Position numbers and translations under genes: made by a program
Notes under the pieces: generated by a model
Seen by the model: only the letters and a program-made list of their open reading frames with translations
Databases searched by the model: none
What the model was told of the DNA's origin: nothing
In this document: in pieces, positions 10,188 to 21,365 of the stretch
How positions within the stretch are numbered: position 1 is the first letter of the stretch
Layout of the letters: each line of letters opens with the position of its first letter
Assembly (NCBI GenBank): GCA_023375675.1
Contig: JALQBC010000039.1
Span: 62,001-126,000 of the forward strand
Source: Cytospora piceicola
Lineage: Eukaryota > Ascomycota > Sordariomycetes > Diaporthales > Cytosporaceae
Length of the DNA stretch: 64,000 bases
Direction: 5' to 3'

Positions 10188-11377
10188 GGAGTCCTGGCCC
10201 TGATGCTCCTAGTACTGGGTTGCTACGAGGTACGCCGCGGGGATAACCTCCGGCGAGCGGAGCCAAGGAACGCGGAAAGCAGTACTACGACACCCTAGGA
10301 CATGATGTAGTTCAGAGTCCTGAAAATGGCATGCTTTGAATCTTGGAGATTGGTTTGGTGCATAGTATCACGATCGGCGGTAACGGCGTCATGGCGTTGG
10401 CAAAAGTGAAGTGTGTAATTCGGATTCGAAACATTGGAAGCAAGGCAGGAGGTGGCGCCGATCACACCAAAAGGACGCGTCGAGAACTTCTTGGGCGTAG
10501 GAGCGACGGTGCCCAAGATTATAGGCGTACCCAGACCGTAGTAGGTATATCTGCAGTTTGAAGGATATCCACATCACCGATATCTCTTGGCCGTGTGGTG
10601 TACTGGTACTGGTACGTTCGTTCGTCCCTGGAACGGCTCTCTGCATTCGAATGAAACCGTTCATATGAGTAGCCGGGATCTGACACCCCAAACTAGCAGA
10701 TCCGGACGATGGATTGTCATTAGCTATATGAGGCCAAATACTGACCTGGTGAGCTTAACTGTTTTACTTAAAGTCCTAAGACTCGATTTCAGTGGCAAGT
10801 CACTCGCTCCCTACGCTCAAACACAACTGAACTTAATCTTCAACAATGCACATATTCTGAATATGTTATCACGTCAAAATCTCGTCGAGATCGTGTAATG
10901 TATGTGATGAACGTAGCAGAGATATATTAGTACACTGAGACACGAGTCTCGGATACACCCATCCAGTGCCGACAGACACCGCCAGAAGAGCCTCCTCATA
11001 GATAGATATGTCCGCGCGTCTATCTCTCTTGATGAATATGCATATATATGTGTATGTATATATACCTGGCTGCCGCAAAAATTATTTTCAGGATCGTCCA
11101 ACGGTACGACATATAAAGAGACCCACCCCTTACACCTTGCCTACAGAATGAAAAGATGCTATTTCCCCGGATGCTGCTGGTTATTCGATATGCGAAGACC
11201 TGGCCAAGAATAGTTTATCCATATGCACAATATACTGTCCTTCGATAGGAGATAAGACGTGATCGCACCATCGCGTCTTCACCTCCAGGCGACAAGAAAG
11301 CAGTAGCCAAGTCTCCTTGGTATCCAAGCACCCCATGAATACCCATGCAACGAAAGACGTCCCACCCGGAACTCCAT
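10188..11377. other. Convergent intergenic region YOS1 / creB
   Basis: No gene seen. The open frames are short, overlap and lack recognisable sequence. It holds the 3' untranslated regions of YOS1 and creB and some AT-rich sequence near 11030-11060 (TATATATGTGTATGTATATA). Confidence 0.5.
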
Positions 11378-13943
11378 TCAAGAAAACACGTGGCTCCTTT
11401 TCTTCCCAATGGTGCTGATACTAAACCGTTCTTTGAGCGCATGCCTTTCCGGCCTGTCCGCATGCGTCGAGGATCGCGCTTCGGTGCCGTTCGCATAGCC
11501 TGCTTCGGAGCCGTTACCCTCTTCTGCTATCGTGTCGTCCTTGTCTCTGTATTTATCCTTGCCCCCGCCGAGCCATCCCATAGACTTGCGGCTCAGCGAT
11601 CTGCTGCCCCGGTTCGCACGGTTCAGGAAACCGGAGCTGGAGCTGCTGGCGAGCGGGCTGGATACGGCCTCCTTCTTCTCTTCCTCGGCTGCAAGGGCTT
11701 TGCTTTCGGCCAGGGCTTTCTGCAGATCTTCTTCATTGTTCTTGCGGGCTTCCATTGTTCGTCTGGCGTTCTCCTTGCGTCGTTTTTCGTCCTCTTTCGC
11801 TGCTTCCTTTTCGGCTTGCTTTCGTGCCTTCTCGGCGGCTTTATGTTCCTTCTTTTCGACTTTCTTCTCCCCCTTCGTCTGTATCGGTGTTTCGGGTTCC
11901 TCTTCGAGGATAGCAGGAGTCGACGGGGTCTTGGGCTCACCGGCTGGTTTTGATGGCGGCGTGGCGTTTAAGAAACGCGTATTTATAGGCTCGGGCATTC
12001 TTCCTGGCATTGTCGGAATTGGCGGGACGCGGAAGTTCCCTGGCGCTGTCTGTGCATGATCTAGAACAGCAAAGTTGTTCCCATCTAATGGCGATATGGG
12101 TGTAACGATCTGCCTGGCAAAGGGGGATCTTGGCTCCCCATTGGTCTTGATACGATCCAAAGCAAGGTCAGCCTTTTCCCGCTCCAACCTGACCTCTTCA
12201 AGACCTTCGGCCTCCTGTTCTGCCATCACTTTTTCATGCGTCGTTTCCTGGTAGAATAAAACGTAGGCGCAAGCCATGCCTGGCTTGTCACCGAAGAAGT
12301 TCCGTACGAAGTGTTTGTCGACTGGCTCCACCATTTCATCATCGAACAAAAGCCAGCCTCTATCTGGCGTCTTGATCACCGAGACGTAATGTCCATGGTA
12401 AGCATTCCCTCCAATGTGTACAACAACAGCGTATAACTCGTATAGTCGATCCGGATCCTCTGCATCATCCGTGGTGTTGAACATGCGCAGGTGGTATGGA
12501 TATACCACACGGTGAAAGAGTTTTTGTAGTCGGGTGAAGTCCTCTGTGTACTTGAACCGCTTCAGGTGCAGCGCCAAGACCTTTGGCAATTTCTTTATCT
12601 TCATCCTCTTCTCGGCTTCTTGCAGGCCACCACATTGGTCGCAATGGAACTTGTTCCGCTCACAGAGCATCTCCTCATCTGAGAACTTTCTCAGGCATGA
12701 GGTGACGGACGAGTGCTCCTCGAGGTCGATTGAGAGGTCAAGAAAGGTCTCATCTCTTTGCGACGCTGTTTCGCAAGCCAGACACTTTGTTTCCGAAGTC
12801 AGAACGCCTTCGAATATGTCATGAACCCACCCAGTCCCTGGAGACGTTATCCCAATGGCTTGTTGTGCCTTCATCAATGCGGCCGATGCGCCAATGGCGT
12901 TCCCAACAGAGTCGGCCAATCCATTCTCGTTTGTCATTTCAAGCTCTTGTTGGCGTCGTGCGTTGGCCTCCACATTTGCGATGACATCGTTTAGTACTAG
13001 GCCATAGAATTCATGTGCGTCTTGGTGGTTCTGATTCCGAAAATTCTCATTTTCGCGTTTGAATATTTCGAGGAATCGTTGGGGACTCAAAACGCCTGTT
13101 CGGGTACTGCTCTCAATGAGGGTCGTGAAGATGTCCTTGAGCCCCGTGAAGGTGCACTCGTCCATACCGTATGCCCCGGTGCTGTCTTGCGCCAGCTCTA
13201 ATACAGGTCCCTTGATCATGGCCTGTTTCTTCTTGTACTCGGGAGAGTCTGGCTTGTCCTCCGGTCTCTGCTGCCCAGGTGGCAATTGGCCGGCGCCCAT
13301 CTGTTGCCTCTGTTTCATGGATTGGGTGGCCGTCAACGGCTTCCCCTTATTCGCAGAATTGGCGGCATTCCCGTTTATCGGTGGTCTGATGGTCACGTTG
13401 ACCTTGTTTGGTTGCCCGTTTGGAATTCCTGTGATCGTGTCTGATGGGTAGTTCACCACATTGTTCCTGAATGTCTCGCAGTAGTAGAGCGCCTGTACTA
13501 TCGAATTACAATAGCTGTTCTACAGTTAGTGTCCCGAGCTCAGTACTATCGAACCGGTGTGATGTCTTTCGTACCATGTGTTGCCGAACTGAAGAGATAC
13601 TGCATTAGCTCACGCCCATAAAAGTCTCCGCCTGGCTTGTGACGTACATTCTCGAGTCCAAAGAACTTGTCACTCCCGTCTTCCCGCAATGGCCCTGCGT
13701 TTTGTAGCAACTTTTCCAGCGGCGTCAATTCTTGTGGTGGCTCGTCTTTCTTGGATTTCAGGGTCGGATCTCTCGTAGCAGTCGAAGCGCCCTGCGAATA
13801 GTGCGTTAGCTGTGGTTCTAGACAAACTCCAGAAAGGCGAGGGGGGGGGGTGGTGGTTATTTCTGGGAACGCGTGCCCCCAAGCAACCGTCGCAAACGAC
13901 TTACAGCACTGGCGCTTCTCAACTTCTTCATGAAACCCGCCAT
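11378..13943 (-). CDS. creB: CreB-type ubiquitin carboxyl-terminal hydrolase (USP12/46 family)
   Basis: Deubiquitinating enzyme; CreB of Aspergillus acts in carbon catabolite repression together with the WD40 protein CreC. Four exons join in frame to 777 aa: 13905-13943 ([13 protein letters not shown]), 13648-13791, a 14-nt microexon 13575-13588, and 11378-13514. The microexon encodes FGNT plus the first two bases of the catalytic Cys66, completing [17 protein letters not shown]. Other USP features are QDAHEF, zinc-finger cysteines (CLAC about 310-313, CDQC about 357-360), HLKRFKY, and the catalytic His/Asp blocks YHGHYVS (His441) and [10 protein letters not shown]. After the catalytic domain comes a long charged Lys/Glu-rich coiled coil and a Ser-rich tail, as in CreB. 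Introns carry ACTAAC/GCTAAC/GCTAAT branch sites. A deubiquitinase from the related Ubp9/13 group is a less likely name. Confidence 0.93.
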
Positions 13944-15246
13944 GACAGAGATGTGGATTGTGCTTCGGGGTCAATCAGGCGGATGCTGGGCGTGGAAAGG
14001 AGTGGACGTCGAACCGGCTGACCGGTCGAACCCGGGAGCTTAGGGAGGAGATAGGCGGATTCGAAGGTCCAACATTCGGAATGCGCGACGACGGCTATGG
14101 GCTTCTGCCGACTTGTATTGGGTTGCTTCTAAGGGGTGCTGAGGTCTATATGGCTACGCCGCAGTGGCGGGTGGGGGACAAGGGTATGCAGTTCTGCGGC
14201 GCGGGTGCCCTCGAGCTCCCCATGCAGCGATTTATAATGTGTGTGTCGGTCTTATTTATGACGGGCCGGTGGTGTGAAAGTCGACCGATGGAACCGGTTC
14301 TTGGGAGTGGTCGCAAGCGAAGTTCCAATGTGAGTATGTAGTAGGAGTTGAACCTATTCAGTTAGTTGATCGAGTGAGCGAGTGGATCTGTAGAGGCAAG
14401 GAGCAGGCAAGATGGTGGTTTGGGCGGACGAGGGAATATGCAAAAGCGCGGAGGCGTAAAGGATGCAAGTGGTTAACTTGGTGCTGTAAGTCCGGGGCGG
14501 TTTGCCTATTTCCCCATAGACAGTCGATGGATAGTGGGATCGGCCCATCCGACGAATTGGTTCAACAGCCCGGGGCAAAGTAACTGGAAATGACCTAGCA
14601 GTGCCGTACTGTGTAATAGCGCCGTTTTACACTATGCAAATTGACTCGGCCCTGTGGACGTGACATGGGCAATGAGAAGCGTTTGTCGCTTAGTCGCCTG
14701 TCTGCACAGCTGCACCGCGTGGGAGGAGGGATATGCAGTGGACAGGTCAGTGGCAGTAGTCATGCAGAGCATATAACGCTTTTTGTTGGGATCAATTAAC
14801 CGTCAGTACTTGAGAGGGTGTTTAGTTGGGTGGTTGTTTTCGCAAGGCTGCCGGTTGGTATCTACTGTGGTACCTTAGATAGGTACTTATGGGTGAGCAA
14901 TGTGATGTCACTCAAGATTGTGTGCCTACGCAGTACATTTCTGGAACCTCGGGAGAACCGGCCTTTTCCAGTGCCGGCAAAACGAACACCCCGAGGATCT
15001 ACCACAATATTGCACTGCCTGGTAGGCTGCCAGGAACAGGCGCTGGAACTCCTAAGAATTCCGAAGAAACCCTCCGTCGTCGCCGCAACTGGCGCGACAG
15101 CACAAAGTTATACACGGTAGTGAAGCAGCCGGTAGGAGTGAACATAGATACCTAGGAACGCACACATGCAGAAGCACCTGGGCAATCCTTCAATGCAACG
15201 GAATCCTAGGCGTTCGTCTGCTTATAATGTATTCCGCACTCTTACA

Positions 15247-15284
15247 TACCTAGGTAACTAACTACCTAGGTACCTACCTAGGTA
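15247..15284. repeat. Cluster of TACCTAGGTA palindromes
   Basis: Three exact copies of the 10-bp palindrome TACCTAGGTA occur within 38 bp, followed by related GTAC-rich sequence. Similar clusters recur in the other gene-free gaps. Confidence 0.85.
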
Positions 15285-16330
15285 AGTATAGACCGAGGTA
15301 CTTGAGTACTTACATCCCTGAGTACCAGCGACTCCCAAGGTCAGGCATGTGTGTGCAAATGTGCAGATCGACTGGTGTGACTGTGCGACTACCTACCGAA
15401 AGGCCCATCTAGGTAGGCATTTTGATATATTCAGGGAGTATATATAGAAGTATATATAGATGGTGTACTACATAAGTCTAAAGGTGATTACCTGCAGCTT
15501 CCTTCCTCCCCCTCTCAAGAGGCATCGAAAATGAATGCCAATGTTGTCATTAGAAACAGCGACAGCCGGGCCCAGTTGATTGATAGCCGCTTTGTACATA
15601 CAGTGCAGGACAGTGCCGGCCCGAAAGCCACATGGCCGACTGGGCAATCCTTAGTGTATATACTGTGTACGTACCGGATCTTCACCCGCTCAGCGCTGCC
15701 GTGTACCTGGATATTCATTCCAAGCTGGGTACTGTTTTTGTTCGAATAAAATAAAATGATCTTCCAAGCCCCCCCCCCCCCAAGGTTCTTTCGTTTTTCG
15801 CTATGGCCTTGGCTTTTAGCGCAGTCAGTCCCGCCTAGTCGTGTCGTATTTCCTCCTCATTATCAACCCATCAGATGGGTCGGTCACACAACTCATCTCA
15901 AGCCAATTTGTTCGTATCAGACAGGCCACGAGGCTACCTACTTAAGTAGGTACACAAAGGAACAATAGCCAGTACTGAGTGCCAGCTCTTTGTCTGCCGG
16001 CGGTCGGATGAAGTGACTTGGCGCCTGTTTTGGATGTCAGGTGGTATTCTAACACGGCTCCCGAACTGGCGGGACACAACCCTCGCTGTTTGGCGCCTAG
16101 AGCGTCAAGAACGTTACATTGCTTCAACAAGCCTGGCCCCTTGGTTCATCCCATGCCGCTTCCTTAGCAGCGTCCAGCTTTGCAACTCGAGCCTTATGTT
16201 GCCTTGCGAACCCATCAGTGTCTTCGTGGCTAGACTGTGTGGCTTGATACCACGGCGCCCGTTACCTTTGAAAGTCCTGAGCACAAAGTCGACTTGCGAA
16301 AGTACAGTACTGACGGATGACTACTTGTTT

Positions 16331-16353
16331 ACCTACCTACCTACCTACCTAGG
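16331..16353. repeat. CCTA microsatellite next to CCTAGG palindrome
   Basis: Five or more tandem CCTA units run directly into CCTAGG and then into TAGG units on the other side, making an imperfect inverted repeat. Confidence 0.8.
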
Positions 16354-17446
16354 TGTAGGTAGGTTACCTTGGTGGGTAGGTACGGTAATGTCGCCATACC
16401 ATCTCCTCATCCGCCCGGCCGCCCGAGGAATGGAAGGAGGTCCAGGAGGTCCAGCCCCTTAGCCCCTCAAACCGTCCAACATTTCTACCTAGGTAGTTTA
16501 AAACAGTCTTTGAGTCTAGCAGGGGCCAACGTGCCAACCAAGACAACGTTTCCCTTCATGGTGGTCCTTCATGGTGGTGGTCAGTGTGGGAAAAGGGGCT
16601 GCTGCCACCCACCATCTTCAGGTCCCTGGTCTGCGGTAGGTCTGTTGGTTTACTCTATTTTTGTGTTTCTTCGTGTAGTTTACAGAGCTCAAGGGATCGA
16701 CAACTGCCAAAACCCCCCCAACCTGCAATTGAAAAGCAACGAGACCTAAGCGACCCCAGCATCCCCGCAGATCTTCGCGGGGTCGGCAGCCACCGCTACA
16801 GTTTGGGAGGGCCCGTTGTAGCACTGTCCCGCCCAAGTCTGCCACCCTCTTTGCATCTCTCCACATCAAAATATGTTTGATGATGGTGACAGCCCACCAA
16901 CCATCTCGCATCGCCATACAACACCTCGCTCGCCCGCGAGGCCGCGAGGAGCCAACGAAGGAGGCGTCGTTCCGATTCTTCCAACGGGGGCGCACTGGGC
17001 TGTAGGGCTACTGGTCTCTAATGCTGTGCTCCTGTCGTGCGGGGGCAAGGAGATACAGCCACCTCTGTCAGACTTGCAAATCTGTGACCTGGTATGACGG
17101 GTTGGTTCGGTTGGCCACTGCGATCGAGCGAATAATAGCCTTTCGGGGCCATGTGGTTAGCACTCACCAGGCAGAGAGCGGTGTACGCGGCGCGCAGAGG
17201 CGACAACAAGCTGCCTTGCCGGCCCGTGGCGAGCAACCACGGGTGCCATGATCCCAGGAGCACTGAGTATGTGAGTATACCTAGGTATTCACTGATCTTT
17301 CCACTCAAAGGGCAACAAAACCTGATTGTGGACTACGCATGTTCACCGTAGATATCATTATTTTGGTAGGTCTCTATTCGAATCTATCGATCAAAAGACC
17401 CAGGCGTAATCTGTGCGATTTGCTATTCCCAGTCCCATTGAGGACC

Positions 17447-19063
17447 CTACTTCTTCTCCTGAACACTCTTCTTCACGCCCTCCACGAACGCCTCGACAGC
17501 CTCCCCGCCGCCAAGGGGCATACTGCCACCTCTCATGAACCCACCGTTCTCGACCTTCACGCCCAGGGCCTCGGAGACCGAGGGCAGCCCTCCGTCCCTC
17601 AGCGCCATGGTGAGGCTGGTCAGGGACTGGTGGAACTGGGGTGACCGCAGGACCTTCTCCAGCAGGCTCTTCTTCTGCGCCAGGTTCATCGTCGCTATCG
17701 CTGCGGCTGCCGAGTCGGAGGAGGGCTCGTTGTCGATCGAGTCGCCGGTTGAGTCGACACCCTGCTGTGCGAGGACGAGCACCACCGGCGGGAGGTAGGA
17801 TAGGAGGTTGTCGACGTAGGCCTCGTCGGCGGACTTGACCATCGGGATGGTGCTGGAGGTCTCGAGGAGGTCGCTGAGGAGGGGGTAGACCTTGCCCTCT
17901 GCCGATTGCTGGTTGCTGGGCATTCCTCCCTTGCCGCCTTGGTTGAGCGAGGCTAGGAAGTTGCGAACCGCGGCTGCAGCGTCCACATTGCTTGCACTGC
18001 CGGCTTGTTAGCGACTGTTCACTTGGATTTGAAGACCGCAAATGAGATAAAGACGATGCCTTGTCTAAAACCGTAGCATCAATTCTGCCCATCAAAAAAC
18101 ATGTCTATAAGTACATCATGATATCGTAAGTTTCGCCATCTTTTGTTGGCCTTGTGGCTCATGCTTTGAAGTGCCCACGCCGAAACGATCTCTCTTTGGT
18201 CCCCATTAAGATGCCTTCAGCATTTCATTCCCTCAATTCGAGTATGCATTTTTGTTCTTGCCGCACGAGGCATCGTCGCTCGTGGAAAGGGAAATGAGAC
18301 CTACGCTCTTGCACCATCACCGCCACCCTCTCTCGGGCCCTCGCCCTCTGCCCGGACGTCACCGCCCGTCGCATCAGCGCCGGCACCACCGGTGCCGGCT
18401 TCGTGGTGCTCGTCACCCTGACCCTCGGCATCCTCCATGGATTCATCGCCGTCCTCATCCCTACCAGCCCCACCACCGCTCCCCGCAGACGCAAGCTCGG
18501 CGTTGACATCAACCTCGTCGCCCTGCAGCAGCCGGTTCACAACCTCGCCGATCTTGCGGTCGCGCGGGCTCAGCCACGTCGGGTCGCCGCTGCTGCTCTG
18601 GGCGTGCGACTGCAGCCAGAAGAGGTGTCGTGTGGAGGAGGACTCGAACTTGAGGACGAAGACGCGGCCGTTGGCCTTGGCGGAGGCGGGGGTGGAGGAT
18701 GAAGGCTCGACGGGAATGAAGGTACCGTCGCCGGGGATCATGGTCAGGTCGAGTTCGGGCTGGTCGGCGGGGACGCTGCGCTCGCGCCAGCAGAAGTGAA
18801 GGAGGTCTGCGAACGGTGATCAGTAACATGGTTACGAGGGTTAGGGACATCTGTTCACGCAGGCTCACGTACCATCATCCGAAGCTTGGTAAAGGTAGAT
18901 GTAGCCTGATCGCGGCGATGGCTTGACCTTGTAAGGTTTGGTGGATTGCTATTCCTTTCTGTTAGTATCCCGAGATCGCGTAATGTGAGCTGGTACAGAG
19001 GTTGGAACCCACGTCGACCTCGCAGATGCCGGCCTTGAAAGTGATTATTGGCCTGATAGACAT
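17447..19063 (-). CDS. RPN13: 26S proteasome ubiquitin receptor Rpn13 (ADRM1)
   Basis: Regulatory-particle subunit that binds ubiquitin chains and recruits the deubiquitinase UCH37. Four exons: 19013-19063, 18873-18948, 18305-18806 and 17447-17996, joining in frame to 392 aa. The N-terminal PRU (pleckstrin-like) domain reads FKAGICEVD, KPSPRSGYIYLYQASDDDLLHFCWRER, LDLTMIPGDGTF, then FVLKFESSSTRHLFWLQS, as in human and fungal Rpn13. A Gly/Asp/Glu-rich linker follows. The C-terminal DEUBAD domain (ASNVDAAAAVRNFLASL to YVDNLLSYLPP to FHQSLTSL) is present, unlike the short S. cerevisiae protein. Intron 3 (17997-18304, 308 nt) is long for this window; its donor is GTAGGT and its branch GCTAAC. The start codon is shared by all alignments I can recall. 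The promoter is shared with RPL6. Confidence 0.92.
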
Positions 19064-19603
19064 TGTCGTTTATCTAGTTGGAGAAGTATGGGTGGATGGC
19101 GGAATGCAGGAATAGAGAGTAGTGTCCAATGTCAAGTTGTGAGAATGAAGATCGCTAAGTGGTAGTAGAGTCAATCTTGGAAGGCCGAAGTTGCATGTAA
19201 TCGGTTTGATGATAGAAGCGCCTGGCAGCTTTGAGCTCCGGCGGGAAGGCATGCAGCTCCCTGACGTGTTGCTGACAAGGATAAGGCCAGATGGTCAAAG
19301 CTCCATCTATCAGTGCCAGCTGGTGCCGGCTGTGCGGAAAAAAGCTCCCAGCCGGCCGTGCAGCCCACTTTTTGTCGCTCCTGGTGACTTCGGTCGGCCG
19401 CGTGCTTGCCTGCCTGCTAAAATCGGAGCCCTAGTAATTCCGTTCTCGAAAATTGTTAGTGCCAAACCGCACCACAGTTTTCGCATTTTCCGCCAAAGCG
19501 AACCCACCGCCTGTGAGAGCATCAACGCCCCCGTAAGACGACGACAACCATCTTTCGTTATCTTCAGACTTCTCGCCTTCACCACTTTTACCCATCAGCA
19601 AAA
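19064..19603. promoter_or_regulatory. Divergent promoter between RPN13 and RPL6
   Basis: 540 bp separate the two start codons. It must hold the promoters of a proteasome gene and a ribosomal protein gene. I see no clear known element; the 60 bp before RPL6 are CT-rich, as is usual for fungal ribosomal protein genes. Confidence 0.6.
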
Positions 19604-20611
19604 ATGTCGGAGAAGGTTGAGACCAAGACGTTCGGCAAGGGCTCCCGACAGGTCCCCCACCACTCTGAGAAGGCTCAGAAGTGGTACCCTGCCGAGGGTG
19701 ATGCCCAGCCTCGCACGGTACGTTTTGCGATTATCCGAAACCCTGATGCACGCACGGATTGCTCGACGATATGAGAAGCTGGGAATTGCGAAGTTGGACG
19801 GGGCAAGGGGAGTTGATGGAAATGACCTGGGTCGAATATGAGGGTCGAGTGGCTCAAGAACTACGACGATGCATTCAACCGACGAGCCTCGACAATGTGT
19901 TCACGATACGGCGACATGATACACGACGAAACTGCGACACAGAACATGGCATATCTCGAGCAATTGGAAACGTGCATCACACACGAAACGAATATGGTGG
20001 CTAACATGAATTTCAATCACAGGTCCGCAAGGCCATCCGCGCCTGGTCCCCTCGCCAGACCCTGCAGCCCGGCACCGTCCTGATCCTGCTCGCTGGCCGT
20101 TTCCGTGGCAAGCGCGTTGTCCTCCTGAAGACCCTCGACCAGGGTGTCCTCCTCGTTACCGGCCCCTTCAAGATCAACGGTGTTCCCCTCCGAAGGGTCA
20201 ACTCCCGATACGTCATCGCCACTTCCCAGAAGGTCGACCTCTCCGGAGTCGACTCCAGCAAGATCGACGAGATCGCCCAGCCCAAGTACTTCATCGGCGA
20301 GAAGACCAAGGAGAAGGCCGGCGAGGAGGCTTTCTTCAAGCAGGGAGAGAAGGCACAGGTACGACCGACCCGAACAGATCCCACTTGAACAGGGAGGATA
20401 TGAGAAAGAGGAATCTGGATAATACAAGAATTTGGAGCTGACAAGATTACAACTACAGAAGAAGGAGGTCTCTTCCACCCGGGCAGCGGACCAGAAGGCT
20501 ATCGACAAGGCCCTGCTTGCCAACATCAAGAAGGTCGAGTACCTTGCTAGCTACCTGGCTTCTTCCTTCAGCCTGCGCAAGGGTGACAAGCCCCACGAGA
20601 TGAAGTGGTAA
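19604..20611 (+). CDS. RPL6: 60S ribosomal protein eL6 (RPL6)
   Basis: Structural protein of the large ribosomal subunit. Three exons: 19604-19717, 20023-20358 and 20459-20611, joining in frame to 200 aa. Recognisable features are the KWYPAEG segment, [58 protein letters not shown] and the fungal C terminus ending [10 protein letters not shown]. Intron 1 is 305 nt, far longer than intron 2 (100 nt), and has donor GTACGT and branch CTAAC. First introns of ribosomal protein genes are often long. I looked in it for a box C/D snoRNA and found no convincing C/D pair. Confidence 0.97.
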
Positions 20612-21365
20612 ATGCGAGGTGTTTGGAGGTGGCGTACGACACAAAACTCTTCGGGAACAGAAATGACTTTGCGCTTGGGGAGGGTTTTACAAAGCGGCAT
20701 TCGAAGAATCGGAAACTCAGAGATGACCTAGGGTTAGGCCAATCGCATCTTCCACATCGAAGATTTCGGTTCATTGCGGCGTCTGTAATGAGGGAATTCT
20801 ACCAAAGATCATAAAAACACTCGGTCCACCAATTTCCGGGGTTCCAGGTGCCGAATGAGGACATGAACGAAAGAGTACGATAGAGCTCAGAATGGCTGTA
20901 TGTGTGACGCAGGTGTAGCTGCAAGGCTCCTCCCCGGAATATGATTCCATCAAGATGTTCGGCAATGATATGCTGAGCGTAAGACCAAGACGTGCACAAC
21001 GAAGTACCCGTGACGGATGTAGATCTCTCAATTCGAGGGTTCCGCGTTTCTACAGGGCGTAGGGAATATGATAACTAGTACGGCCCACGGGGACAAGGCG
21101 TTCGATTTGCTCGAAGGTCTTGAGGATTGGTTGATAGAAGATCAGGGCTTCATATCGCACAGAGATTCGCCCACAGCACTCAGCAATCCTCGTCTCCTCC
21201 ACAGGTGGACCATACTGATAATTTAATCTAATCTCTGTGCCCTGTATGGCATTAGGCAGTACTTAAGGTATTTACATGCTCATTCCGTAGCAAGCGAACT
21301 CGGCGTACGCTTCGGGTGCTCACAACACTTATGTACGTCATAGCATGGCACGAGTGTGTCCTCCC
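20612..21365. other. Convergent 3' region RPL6 / DPP3
   Basis: No gene seen; both flanking genes end here, so it contains their 3' untranslated regions. Confidence 0.5.

Larger units (their letters stand above)
13944..17446. other. Gene-poor gap of 3.5 kb with palindrome cluster
   Basis: No gene recognised. The first part is the creB promoter. From 15151 to 17285 it carries many copies of CCTAGG, most inside TACCTAGGTA (for example 15247-15256, 15263-15272, 15275-15284, 16486-16495, 17278-17287), plus a CCTA microsatellite at 16331-16352 and a cytosine run near 15769-15781. The rightmost part is the RPN13 3' side. Short open frames here have no family features. Confidence 0.55.

Noticed and set aside
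14340..14400. Possible tRNA on the minus strand with a GGTTCAACTCC B-box-like stretch
   Set aside because: No matching A box and no acceptor or anticodon stem could be folded by eye.
19718..20022. snoRNA inside the first intron of RPL6
   Set aside because: The 305-nt intron is long enough, but I found no paired C box (RTGATGA) and D box (CTGA) with terminal stem.
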